Source of the DNA: JAGMDK01 sp023128695
GTDB lineage: Bacteria; Planctomycetota; Phycisphaerae; UBA1845; Fen-1342
Length of the DNA: 6,590 bases
Assembly (NCBI GenBank): GCA_030628805.1
Contig: DAOVQG010000264.1
Location: forward strand, 1-6,590
Direction of reading: 5' to 3'
Part shown: piece after piece, positions 1 to 6,539 of the stretch
How positions within the stretch are numbered: position 1 is the stretch's first letter
Layout of the letters: each line of letters begins with the position of its first letter
Notes under the pieces: model-generated
What the model saw: only the letters and a program-made list of their open reading frames with translations
Told to the model about the DNA's origin: nothing
Database searches by the model: none
Made by a program: the position numbers and the translations under genes

Positions 1-15
1 CAAACGGCGGGCAAG

Positions 16-36
16 GCCCACCATCCTGGGGTGGGC
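16..36. repeat. 7-bp perfect hairpin
   Basis: GCCCACC (16-22) is the exact reverse complement of GGTGGGC (30-36), with a 7-base loop between them. The right arm runs into the larger palindrome that starts at 31. No T-run follows on either strand, so this is recorded as a structure and not as a terminator. Confidence 0.5.
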
Positions 37-141
37 GTCAGGAAAGTGGGTAAACCGGTGGGGCGGCCCTCCGCGGCCGCCATCGGACCGTACTGGCGGG
101 CACGGAGGCCCGCCCCACCCACTATGTTGACGCTCACCCAC
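31..141. repeat. Imperfect palindromic intergenic element
   Basis: The core arms 56-82 and 94-120 are reverse complements at 23 of 27 positions around an 11-base centre. The flanks also pair: 31-51 matches the reverse complement of about 116-141, sharing GTGGG, CGTCA and AGTGGGT, with a 4-base gap and three mismatches. The whole stretch can therefore fold into one long interrupted hairpin. It contains no plausible gene. Such GC-rich palindromes resemble the REP-like dispersed repeats of planctomycete and other genomes; that it is dispersed is inferred, since only one copy is visible. It lies about 175 bases beyond the argF stop and could act as a transcription end or an mRNA-stabilising structure. 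Confidence 0.6.
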
Positions 142-202
142 AGCCTGCCCCCCTGCCGAGCGACCCACTTGTCATTCTGACCGAGAAGGTCACACTTCGA
201 CC

Positions 203-232
203 GTCTCCGTCTCCGCCTCTGCCTCTGCCTCC
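203..232. repeat. Hexamer tandem repeat, five units
   Basis: Five consecutive 6-base units are visible: GTCTCC, GTCTCC, GCCTCT, GCCTCT, GCCTCC. The consensus is GYCTCY. The array makes one strand strongly pyrimidine-rich. It is short and degenerate and lies outside any gene. Replication slippage is the simplest origin. Confidence 0.65.
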
Positions 233-316
233 GCGCCGTCGAGGATTTTTGAGTATTGTGTGACAACGCCGTGGAACGTTTCGAGCGATTCAAGGATGAG
301 GCCGTGCTGTCGCTTC

Positions 317-1252
317 TCAACCCGTCACCAGCACCAGCAATCCGTTTTGCGCGTGCATCCGGTTCTCGGCCTGGTCGAAGATCGCCGAGTTCGGCCGGCG
401 CGACGTGGCGTAATCTATTTCCTCACCGTAGTGAGCCGGCAGACAGTGCAGGATGATCGCGTCGGACTTGGCGCGGCTCATCAGCTCCGCATTGATCTGA
501 TAGCTCTTGAACTTCGCTTTACGGGCCCCCGCCTCCTCCTCCTGCCCCATCGAGGCCCACACATCGGTGTACAGCACGTCGGCCTCCCAGGCACCTTCGG
601 CCGGGTCGTTCAGCACGCGGATCGTCGCGCCGGTCTCGCGGCCCATCTGCTGCGACTCCTCAAGCACGTTCGCCTGCGGCTCAAACCCCGGCGGCGTCGT
701 GATCGTCATGTTCAGGCCCACGCGGGCAGCGCCGTACATCAGCGAATGCGCGACGTTGTTGCCGTCGCCGAGGTACATCGCGTTAAGCCCCTTGAGGGTC
801 CCCTTTCGCTCCTTGATGGTCAGCAGATCGGCCAGAATCTGGCACGGATGCTCGAAATCGCTCAGGCCGTTGATAACCGGGCAGGTGGCGTACTTGGCGA
901 GGTCTGCGACGATCTCGTGCCCGAAGACGCGGGCCATGATCACGTCCACGTAGCGGGACAGCACGAGCGCGATGTCTTCCGTGGTTTCGCGCCGGCCGAG
1001 CTTGATGTCGGATGGGGCGAGGTAGATCGCATGGCCGCCGAGGCGGGTCATCCCGGCCTCGAACGAGACTCGGGTGCGTAACGAGGGTTTTTGAAAGATC
1101 ATGCCGAGAGTCATACCGGCCAGCGGTGCGGCGGCGAAGACCTGCGCGCGGTCGGCCTTCAACTCCGCCGCTTTATCGAGAATGGCGAGAATCTCCTCAC
1201 CGGACAGGTCTCTCATTGAAACCAGACTTCGCCCGTACAACTCAACCGACAT
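317..1252 (-). CDS. argF: Ornithine carbamoyltransferase
   Basis: This 311-residue protein is predicted to transfer the carbamoyl group from carbamoyl phosphate to L-ornithine, giving citrulline, in cytoplasmic arginine biosynthesis. The carbamoyl-phosphate loop S57-L-R-T-R61 is present, with the FE of the same helix at 64-65. HPCQ (135-138) and GDGNNVAHS (162-170) follow. DVWASMG (230-236) is the ornithine-side SMG loop that separates OTCases from aspartate carbamoyltransferases. HCLPAH (269-274) carries the active-site cysteine C270, and ENRMH (296-300) the late arginine. Length fits the family (about 300-335). The ATG at 1252 is chosen because GGAGAGAG ends 5 bases before it; an in-frame GTG at 1267 would place that ribosome binding site inside the gene. 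It stands alone, divergent from gatB, with no other arginine gene in view. The usual HCLPAHRGEE reads HCLPAHYGEE, probably a neutral change. A catabolic role in the arginine deiminase pathway is less likely without arcA or arcC nearby. Confidence 0.95.
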   Translation of the reverse strand: MSVELYGRSLVSMRDLSGEEILAILDKAAELKADRAQVFAAAPLAGMTLGMIFQKPSLRTRVSFEAGMTRLGGHAIYLAPSDIKLGRRETTEDIALVLSRYVDVIMARVFGHEIVADLAKYATCPVINGLSDFEHPCQILADLLTIKERKGTLKGLNAMYLGDGNNVAHSLMYGAARVGLNMTITTPPGFEPQANVLEESQQMGRETGATIRVLNDPAEGAWEADVLYTDVWASMGQEEEAGARKAKFKSYQINAELMSRAKSDAIILHCLPAHYGEEIDYATSRRPNSAIFDQAENRMHAQNGLLVLVTG

Positions 1253-1257
1253 GTTTA

Positions 1258-1265
1258 CTCTCTCC
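1258..1265 (-). promoter_or_regulatory. argF ribosome binding site
   Basis: The minus strand reads GGAGAGAG followed by 5 bases and then ATG. This purine-rich site decides the argF start at 1252 over the in-frame GTG at 1267, whose coding sequence would overlap the site itself. Confidence 0.7.
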
Positions 1266-1314
1266 ACACGAACCGGCAGACCGCCGATAGATTCTCTCGA
1301 TCTGTAGTCCTATT

Positions 1315-1342
1315 AGTCTAGCAAGAGGAGATCGTTCGGCAA
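1315..1342 (-). promoter_or_regulatory. Weak candidate argF promoter
   Basis: On the minus strand TTGCCG (1337-1342) and TAGACT (1315-1320) are separated by 16 bases. Each matches the sigma-70 consensus at four of six positions. A start about 8 bases downstream would give an argF leader of roughly 55 bases. The match is weak and was found by eye. No ARG-box-like operator is evident. Confidence 0.2.
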
Positions 1343-1482
1343 GTATGGATGACAAAGAAATTTAGCGCGGGTGCATGACAGTTTTAGCGGGGTGGAATTT
1401 GTGGTTGAATCGCCAGTGTGACCCGTTGCGGCTGATGGGCACGCCATGCAGGACTTCGGATGACAGCCCTGGAAGGGCGGAA

Positions 1483-1643
1483 GTTGTTAGCCGGGGGCGT
1501 CAGCCCCCGGGAGTGGTGGTACCGGGACGCGAGCCCCAGCGGGGCGAAAGAAAATGCCGGTTGTCCGACCCGCTTCTGTCGCCCCGCTGGGGCTGGTGCT
1601 CCAGGGCCTTCTGGTCCGGGGGCTGACGCCCCCGGCTAACGAC
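1483..1643. repeat. Nested inverted-repeat element (REP/BIME- or MITE-like)
   Basis: Outer arms 1483-1510 and 1616-1643 are reverse complements at 27 of 28 positions; the one difference is GTT versus GTC at the tip. Each arm also contains its own perfect hairpin, CCGGGGGC and GCCCCCGG around a 4-base loop (1491-1510 and 1616-1635). Inside lies a second perfect 16-bp inverted pair, AGCCCCAGCGGGGCGA at 1532-1547 against 1579-1594, and each of these is again a small GCCCC/GGGGC hairpin. The layout (hairpin, inner hairpin, spacer, inner hairpin, hairpin) resembles a bacterial interspersed mosaic element, or a small non-autonomous mobile element with 28-bp terminal repeats. No clear target-site duplication is visible; the flanks instead extend the pairing, GGGCG (1475-1479) with CGCCC (1647-1651). 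No transposase is in the window. Confidence 0.8.
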
Positions 1644-1747
1644 TGTCGCCCGAAGCACAAACGGGGCCCCGAGGAACACAAGGGGGACATTTCCAGCCGC
1701 CCGCTGTACGATGAATCCAGCGACTGGTTCCCCACCGCCGTTGGAAC

Positions 1748-1754
1748 GAGGTGG
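1748..1754 (+). promoter_or_regulatory. gatB ribosome binding site
   Basis: GAGGTGG lies 4 bases before the ATG at 1759, with its AGG core 7 bases away. It supports this start over the upstream in-frame ATG at 1711, which has no comparable site. The GGTGG of the site could pair with CCACC at 1732-1736, a possible weak hairpin over the site, but that is speculative. Confidence 0.65.
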
Positions 1755-1758
1755 CGGC

Positions 1759-3315
1759 ATGATCAATATCAACGGGCTCGCAGTCGAGCCGATCATCGGA
1801 CTCGAAATCCACGTGCAGCTCGCGACGCGGACCAAGATGTGGTGCGGCTGCAAGCGGGCGTTCGGGGCCGAGCCCAACTCCCGCGTCTGCCCGGTTTGTC
1901 TGGGCCTGCCCGGAGCGCTGCCGGTCATGAACCGCCGGGCGGTTGAACTCGCGGTCCGTACCGCTCTGGCCCTCAACTGCCGGACCGCCGGGTTCACCAC
2001 GTGGGACCGGAAAAGCTACTACTACCCCGACCTGCCGAAGAATTATCAAATATCGCAGTACGACCGGCCGCTGTCTTACGGCGGCGTGTTCGAGTTCCCG
2101 TTCGCGAACAGGATCTCACGGGTCCGCATCATTCGGGCTCACCTCGAAGAGGATGCCGGCAAGAACGTGCACGATTTCCCCGGCTGTTCGGCCGTCGATC
2201 TCAACCGGGCCGGCACGCCGCTGCTGGAGATCGTCAGCGAGCCCGACCTGCACTCGGCGGACCAGACCCGTGAGTTTGCCGTCCAGTTGCACCGGCTCGT
2301 ACGCTACCTGGGCGTGTCCGAAGCCAACATGCAGGAAGGGCAGATGCGCTTCGAGCCGAACATCAACCTCCGGATCCTGAAAGACGGCGAGATTTACACG
2401 ACGCCGATCGTCGAGGTGAAGAACCTGAACTCGTTCCGCGCGCTCCACGGGGCCGTGGCCTGCGAGATCACGCGGCAGGTCGAGGGATGGCAGGAGACCG
2501 GCGTCGTCGCGACGACGGGCAACAAGTCCAACCGCGGCTGGGACGACGAGCGGGAGGCGACGGTCGCCCAGCGTGAGAAGGAGGAAGCCCACGACTACCG
2601 CTACTTCCCCGACCCGGACCTCGTCCCGCTGGAGCTCGATGAGGCCTGGGTCGCGGAGCTCAAGGAGCACATGCCGGAGCTGCCGATCCCGCGCACCGAG
2701 CGGTTCATCAGCGAGTACAAGGTGCCGGCCAGTGACGCCCCGGCCCTTGTCGACGACCGCGCCACGGCCGACCTGCTCGACCAGGCCGCGGAATTCGGCG
2801 GCGACAAGAGCACGCTCGCGAAGCATTTCCTGAGCTTCTGGGCTCGGCACGCGAACGAGCGCGGCACTCCGATCGCCGATCTGGGCATATCGTCTAAACA
2901 CTTGGCGGAGCTGGCCCGGCTCCAGTGCGAAGGCACGATCAACGCCACCGCCACCGCCCAGGTCGCCGATCAGATGATCGCTCGGGTGGCCCATCGCTTT
3001 AGCGGTGGGGGACACGAATCATCTTCCGAAAGTGAGCACCCCGCGGAAGCCAAACTCTCCCCCCGCGCGATCGCCGAGCAACTCGGCGTCCTCCAGAGCC
3101 GCGACGAGGATCAAATCGCGACGTGGGTGGAGCAGGCCCTCGCCAGCAATCAGAAAGCGGTCCAGGATGCCATTTCCAACCAGAAGAAGCTCAAGGCCGC
3201 CCGCGGCTTCCTGACCGGCCAGGTAATGACAATCTCCGGCGGCCAAGCCGATCCAAAGATGGTCGGAGCGCTGATCGAGGAAAAGCTGGCCGAGATTGGG
3301 CAGAGCAAAGTGTAG
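1759..3315 (+). CDS. gatB: Asp-tRNA(Asn)/Glu-tRNA(Gln) amidotransferase subunit B
   Basis: GatB is the tRNA-binding and kinase-like subunit of GatCAB, which converts Glu-tRNA(Gln) to Gln-tRNA(Gln), and often Asp-tRNA(Asn) to Asn-tRNA(Asn), using ammonia from GatA. The catalytic cradle is clear: GLEIHVQL (14-21), CGC (29-31), PNSRVCPVCLGLPGALPVMN (39-58), KSYYYPDLPKNYQISQ (85-100), HLEEDAGK (128-135), RAGTPLLEIVSEPD (150-163) and KEEAHDYRYFPDPDL (274-288). C29, C31, C44 and C47 form the four-cysteine metal site seen in many GatB proteins. The helical and YqeY-like tail follows, ending with GFLTGQVM (483-490) and a typical C-terminal helix. At 518 residues it is longer than the usual 475-490; a Ser/Glu-rich stretch near 415-434 accounts for much of this. 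The ATG at 1759 is chosen for its ribosome binding site and because homologues begin just before GLEIHVQL. gatA and gatC are not adjacent. The archaeal paralogue GatE is unlikely, as no AspRS-like insertion is seen. Confidence 0.96.
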   Translation: MININGLAVEPIIGLEIHVQLATRTKMWCGCKRAFGAEPNSRVCPVCLGLPGALPVMNRRAVELAVRTALALNCRTAGFTTWDRKSYYYPDLPKNYQISQYDRPLSYGGVFEFPFANRISRVRIIRAHLEEDAGKNVHDFPGCSAVDLNRAGTPLLEIVSEPDLHSADQTREFAVQLHRLVRYLGVSEANMQEGQMRFEPNINLRILKDGEIYTTPIVEVKNLNSFRALHGAVACEITRQVEGWQETGVVATTGNKSNRGWDDEREATVAQREKEEAHDYRYFPDPDLVPLELDEAWVAELKEHMPELPIPRTERFISEYKVPASDAPALVDDRATADLLDQAAEFGGDKSTLAKHFLSFWARHANERGTPIADLGISSKHLAELARLQCEGTINATATAQVADQMIARVAHRFSGGGHESSSESEHPAEAKLSPRAIAEQLGVLQSRDEDQIATWVEQALASNQKAVQDAISNQKKLKAARGFLTGQVMTISGGQADPKMVGALIEEKLAEIGQSKV

Positions 3316-3482
3316 CTCATGGCGCCGACACGCTAAAGAAGAACCGGGCCCGGGAGTTGTCCCGTAGCCCGATATTCGTTGCAACAGCCGCGCCTCTTCC
3401 ACAAACTTAAGCAGTCTGTTAGTCGCTCCGGGCCGGCGCTGCCTTGAGCGCAGCCGAAGGGTGAGCAGTGCTCCTACGTGGC
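3316..3482. other. Convergent gap between gatB and the peptidase gene
   Basis: Both flanking genes end here, so a bidirectional terminator would be expected. A hairpin with arms CGGGA (3351-3355) and TCCCG (3360-3364) around GTTG overlaps the palindrome CCGGGCCCGG (3344-3353). GTTGCAAC (3378-3385) is another short palindrome. None is followed by a clear T-run, so no intrinsic terminator is called with confidence. No coding sequence is seen. Confidence 0.4.
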
Positions 3483-6377
3483 TTACCGCGGCCCGCTCGC
3501 ATCGAGCTCGGCGGCGAACAGGGTGAAATCCTCCAAGTCAATCGCATCATCGCCATTCAGGTCTCCCGGCCGGCAAGGCGGCGAGACCGGGGTGGTCCCA
3601 AAACATCGCTGGAAGGCGACGAAGTCGGCCAGGTCCACGTCGCCGTCGGGCTCGAAGTCGCCGTCCCCGGCGGGCGGGTTGCACTCGAACGCGACCAGGC
3701 GGATGTCGTCGATATTCCAGCCACAATATTGCTGAGCCCATTCGTGTGTCGGGCCCATGGTCCAGGCCAGGTATACGGTTGGCTGATCATCCGCGACCGC
3801 CGAGATGTCCAGATCGATCTCGGTCCACCGGAAATCGACAACCTCGCCGGTGTTCTCCCAGATCATCGACCAGTTGCTGGCGTCGTTGCTGGCCCACACG
3901 TAGGCACGGGCGCACCAGTCCGGGTCTCCAATTCCCAACCAGCGCCAGAACCTCAAGTGCACGCCGCCGCGGCCCGTGCAGTCGATCGGGTTGCTGACAA
4001 GGTGCTTTGCCGGAAGATCTCGCTCGTAGTCACCGTCGAGATTGTACCCGTACACGTTGTCGCCGGTGTAACCGCTGGTCGGATCGGGGGCGCCGTAGTC
4101 GCCGCCGCCGCCGGTCGGCTGACCGAAGGCCCATAGCGGCTCCGCGTACCAGCCGGGGTCCGTATCGAGGTTCTCCGTGTAGAACGTCACCCATTCGCCC
4201 ACAGGCGCGGTGAACGTCTCGGCGGGCGCGGCAGTGGGCTGATAAACGATGCCGCTCTCGGTGCCTTCGGCGCTGAAGTAGAACTCGGGCGTGTCGCCGC
4301 AACTGACGACTGGCAACGTGGCCTGGTGAAGCTCGCCCCCCAGCGGCACGAGCGCTGAGGTTTGGAACGCTCCGCCGTCGTACCGATAATGGAGCGTGCC
4401 CGAGCCGGGGACATAGCTCTCCTCCCCCTCGTCGATCTGGACCGTGATGTCAACGGCCTCGCCCGGGCTCAGCAACTCGGGCACACCGTCGGGGAAGGCC
4501 ATGGTCATGTACCAGTTGCCCATTCCGAGGTCTGGATTACCCCACAGCGCGCCCCACTCGAATATTTCGTACTTGGTGTAGGCCCAAAGGCCGTGGTCGT
4601 ACATGTGCCTCAGGGCCGCTTGATGAGCCTGTCCTTGTGTGATATCTCCTGGGGTCACAAACGTGGTGAAGAAATAGTCGAATGACGAGCTGCAACCATC
4701 ATACGGATCGTCCCAATTGTAGCGTCCATAGGCAACCTCGGTAGCGCCGAGAAAGCCAACCGCGCCGCTTTTCATCATCTCCTGACCGATACTCTCATAA
4801 CCGTCGGTGTCAGAATTGCTACAAGCGTTCGCAAAGACAATCGCCGGGTAATCGTCGTTCAGCCAAGGGCAGTCATTCGCTTCGATGAATGCAGGGCCTG
4901 CGAAGCCGGGCGAACTCAGGCCGTATATGTGAGCCGAGGTCGACGTGCCATGGCCTCCCCAGTTGACGAATGCGTACTTGCCGGGTCGCCAGACTGACCT
5001 GACGTTGCTGTGTAGGAGCGCGTAATCACAATCATAGGAAGACCAGTAATCCTCGTTCTTCTCATACAGCCTCGTCACCGTCCAGTCGGACATCCACGGC
5101 TGGTCGGCCTTGAGCTCCATGAGAACGGCACTGTCCGTGGTCTCCCAGAAGTAGGCCCCCAGAAGGAGGATGTTCTGCTTGAATGACAGGTCAGTGCTCT
5201 GTTCGTAGGCCGCCGACTTCTGGCAGATGCTCCGCACCGTGCTCCAATCGGTCCAGGGGATGCGCCCGACGTTCACTTCCGCGTAGAAATCGATCGGATC
5301 CTCGTATTCGCCCCATTGATGATCGCCGTCGGCATCCCAGGACTCATCATCGGGCAGGGACAACTCGGCATAATAGTAATCCGTCTCCGGCTGGCCATAC
5401 CCGGTGTCCTGGGCCGTGCGGCGCATGGGCACATCCTCGGGATCGCCGACCAGGAGCACGTCCTCAATGCCCCACTGCTCCGACGGATACTTGTCTCGCA
5501 GGAAGTTCCGCATCTTCTCTGCCAGGTCGTAGCCGTCGTAGTTGGCATCGATCCAGGTCGTCGTCACTACCTCGACAGTCCGGCCCTTGTAAGTTTCCCA
5601 ATCCACCAGTGGACTGACGGCGTAGGTCAGCGACTCGAGTGTGATGATCACGAAGTCGTGCAGGCCCCTGGCCCTCGACTTGGCGCCCGCATACCAGTTT
5701 CGCGCCTCGTCGTAGTTCAAGACAATCTCGCGCGCGATCCGCTCGGTTCTCACCGTCCCGCCCATGATTGGGGCAGCCGGTTGCGCCGGAAGCCGATAGC
5801 TTACGTGCACGGTCACCTGCGGGTAGTAGGTCAACCGGCCGGATAGAGGGCGATATGCGAACGGCGTAACCCGGACGTCCACCAAGTTGTATTCTCTGTA
5901 ACCGGCCGTACGAACGAATTCCACGGGGTTTTCTGGATAAGCGGCGTCGTTTCCATAAACGGACTTGTAGCTCTGGTCATACGCGCGTTTGCGCTCCGCG
6001 TAGATGAGCGGGTTTTCCTCTCCGATCACTCTGGGCAGCGGCGCGGGAGGCACTTTATACACGCCGGGAAGGACGGCGCCGTCACCCGCGTCATACGTGA
6101 CGCCGGCCAACTCGGCTCCAGGAGGAATGGCAACCGCGAAGATCCTTGAAGGCAGGTTCGGCTTTCCCGGCACGAGCAGCCGGCCAAAACCCTCGACAGA
6201 GACCTCATGTCCCTCGGCCGTCTTTGCGATTTCATGCCTTCCCACGGGTATGGTCACACTGATTGTGTGCTGGTTGGCTGCTGCGAACGTGTTGGCTGGC
6301 GCCAGCAGCACTATCGCCAGAGCAACCGCGACGACGACAGATAACCGATGTCCTAATCCGAACGCGCTCGAGGGCAT
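3483..6377 (-). CDS. Secreted gingipain-like C25 peptidase with dockerin-like tail
   Basis: This 964-residue protein is a predicted exported cysteine peptidase. Residues 1 to about 32 form a signal peptide (HR, a hydrophobic run from about 13 to 27, cleavage near TFA-AA). About 35-225 resembles the C25 propeptide. The caspase-like C25 domain spans about 241-621: TDYYYAEL (332-339), an Asp-rich probable calcium loop DADGDHQWGE (348-357), VGRIP (370-374), GGHG with the likely catalytic H476, and FANACSN with the likely nucleophile C519, then GAVGFLGAT. An Ig-like segment (about 629-724) is followed by a beta-rich MAM/jelly-roll-like domain (about 727-896, ending CGWNIDDIRL). The tail has two EF-hand-type loops, D907-D918 and D939-D950, of dockerin type. 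Six cysteines after residue 790 could form disulfides. The ATG at 6377 is chosen because AAGGAGG lies 6 bases upstream; the ATG at 6410 would add 11 residues before the signal. Cleavage specificity cannot be read from sequence. The C25 call is firm; the accessory domain names are less so. Confidence 0.92.
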   Translation of the reverse strand: MPSSAFGLGHRLSVVVAVALAIVLLAPANTFAAANQHTISVTIPVGRHEIAKTAEGHEVSVEGFGRLLVPGKPNLPSRIFAVAIPPGAELAGVTYDAGDGAVLPGVYKVPPAPLPRVIGEENPLIYAERKRAYDQSYKSVYGNDAAYPENPVEFVRTAGYREYNLVDVRVTPFAYRPLSGRLTYYPQVTVHVSYRLPAQPAAPIMGGTVRTERIAREIVLNYDEARNWYAGAKSRARGLHDFVIITLESLTYAVSPLVDWETYKGRTVEVVTTTWIDANYDGYDLAEKMRNFLRDKYPSEQWGIEDVLLVGDPEDVPMRRTAQDTGYGQPETDYYYAELSLPDDESWDADGDHQWGEYEDPIDFYAEVNVGRIPWTDWSTVRSICQKSAAYEQSTDLSFKQNILLLGAYFWETTDSAVLMELKADQPWMSDWTVTRLYEKNEDYWSSYDCDYALLHSNVRSVWRPGKYAFVNWGGHGTSTSAHIYGLSSPGFAGPAFIEANDCPWLNDDYPAIVFANACSNSDTDGYESIGQEMMKSGAVGFLGATEVAYGRYNWDDPYDGCSSSFDYFFTTFVTPGDITQGQAHQAALRHMYDHGLWAYTKYEIFEWGALWGNPDLGMGNWYMTMAFPDGVPELLSPGEAVDITVQIDEGEESYVPGSGTLHYRYDGGAFQTSALVPLGGELHQATLPVVSCGDTPEFYFSAEGTESGIVYQPTAAPAETFTAPVGEWVTFYTENLDTDPGWYAEPLWAFGQPTGGGGDYGAPDPTSGYTGDNVYGYNLDGDYERDLPAKHLVSNPIDCTGRGGVHLRFWRWLGIGDPDWCARAYVWASNDASNWSMIWENTGEVVDFRWTEIDLDISAVADDQPTVYLAWTMGPTHEWAQQYCGWNIDDIRLVAFECNPPAGDGDFEPDGDVDLADFVAFQRCFGTTPVSPPCRPGDLNGDDAIDLEDFTLFAAELDASGPR

Positions 6378-6383
6378 CGTGAT

Positions 6384-6390
6384 CCTCCTT
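6384..6390 (-). promoter_or_regulatory. Strong ribosome binding site of the peptidase gene
   Basis: The minus strand reads AAGGAGG, a full anti-16S match, 6 bases before the ATG at 6377. It settles the start codon against the in-frame ATG at 6410, which is preceded directly by the heptamer repeats and has no such site. Confidence 0.85.
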
Positions 6391-6410
6391 TGTATATCTG
6401 TCGTAAGCAT

Positions 6411-6438
6411 TCAGCGGTCAGCAATCAGCGATCAGCCG
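6411..6438 (+). repeat. Heptamer tandem repeat TCAGCNN, four units
   Basis: Four consecutive 7-base units are present: TCAGCGG, TCAGCAA, TCAGCGA, TCAGCCG. The first five bases never vary and the last two do. The array lies in the 5' leader or promoter region of the peptidase gene, 34 bases from its start codon. It is in inverted orientation to the array at 6540-6588. Confidence 0.8.
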
Positions 6439-6469
6439 AAAGTCGAGCGGATAGCGACCGAATGTCAGA

Positions 6470-6483
6470 AATAACGTGTTATT
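6470..6483. repeat. AT-rich 14-base palindrome
   Basis: AATAAC (6470-6475) and GTTATT (6478-6483) are perfect 6-bp arms around a GT centre. It lies about 95 bases upstream of the peptidase start, between the two heptamer arrays, in a stretch less GC-rich than the rest of the window. It could be a regulator site or a chance palindrome. No promoter hexamers could be placed next to it with confidence. Confidence 0.35.
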
Positions 6484-6539
6484 GAGAGCAACGCGACAAC
6501 ATAACTGCTGTTAGGCACCTGCTCACCGAATAGCGCAAA

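Larger units (their letters stand above)
1..316. other. Gene-free region downstream of argF
   Basis: No credible coding sequence is seen here. Reading frames that enter from this region and run into the next 800 bases lie antisense to argF and match no family I recognise. The stretch holds a 7-bp hairpin (16-36), an imperfect palindrome (31-141), a small hairpin with 5-bp arms TGACC and GGTCA (178-192) and a hexamer tandem repeat (203-232). Any of the hairpins could end argF transcription, which enters from the right, but none is followed by a clear T-run in that direction, so no intrinsic terminator is called. Confidence 0.6.
1253..1758. other. Divergent argF-gatB intergenic region
   Basis: About 500 bases separate the divergent argF and gatB starts. 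The argF side (1253-1482) is less GC-rich around 1290-1400 and holds the candidate promoter. The middle is filled by the nested inverted repeat at 1483-1643. The remaining 115 bases lead into gatB without a promoter I can defend. Translated frames across the repeat give strings such as SRGRQPP and RGLTPPAND, which come from the palindrome and not from real proteins. Confidence 0.6.

Noticed and set aside
427..445. HCLPAHY instead of HCLPAHR in ArgF as a sign of altered substrate
   Set aside because: The catalytic HCLP, the SMG loop, the SxRTR loop and the later ENRMH arginine are intact, so a change of substrate is not supported.
260..1081. Long plus-strand open frame overlapping argF
   Set aside because: It is antisense to a confidently identified argF over most of its length, is Arg/His/Leu-rich as expected for a GC-rich shadow frame, and shows no family motif.
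1711..1758. Upstream gatB start adding 16 residues
   Set aside because: The extension is Pro/Gly-rich with no family similarity, and no ribosome binding site precedes it, while GAGGTGG precedes the ATG at 1759.
1500..2000. Possible small protein genes across the nested repeat
   Set aside because: The predicted residues (such as SRGRQPP) derive from the palindromic repeat itself, and the frame then runs antisense into gatB.
2116..3015. 300-codon minus-strand frame inside gatB
   Set aside because: It is entirely antisense to gatB, with composition typical of reverse-strand GC-rich shadow frames and no recognisable domain.
3344..3364. Rho-independent terminator after gatB
   Set aside because: The hairpin arms are only 5 bp, overlap another palindrome, and lack a following T-run on either strand.
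3468..4136. Plus-strand frame antisense to the peptidase C-terminus
   Set aside because: The opposite strand encodes a clear dockerin-like and MAM-like region with a strong start signal; this frame has no motif or ribosome binding site.
6378..6410. Upstream start for the peptidase, adding 11 residues
   Set aside because: The ATG at 6410 follows the heptamer array without a ribosome binding site, and the full AAGGAGG lies downstream of it, just before the ATG at 6377.
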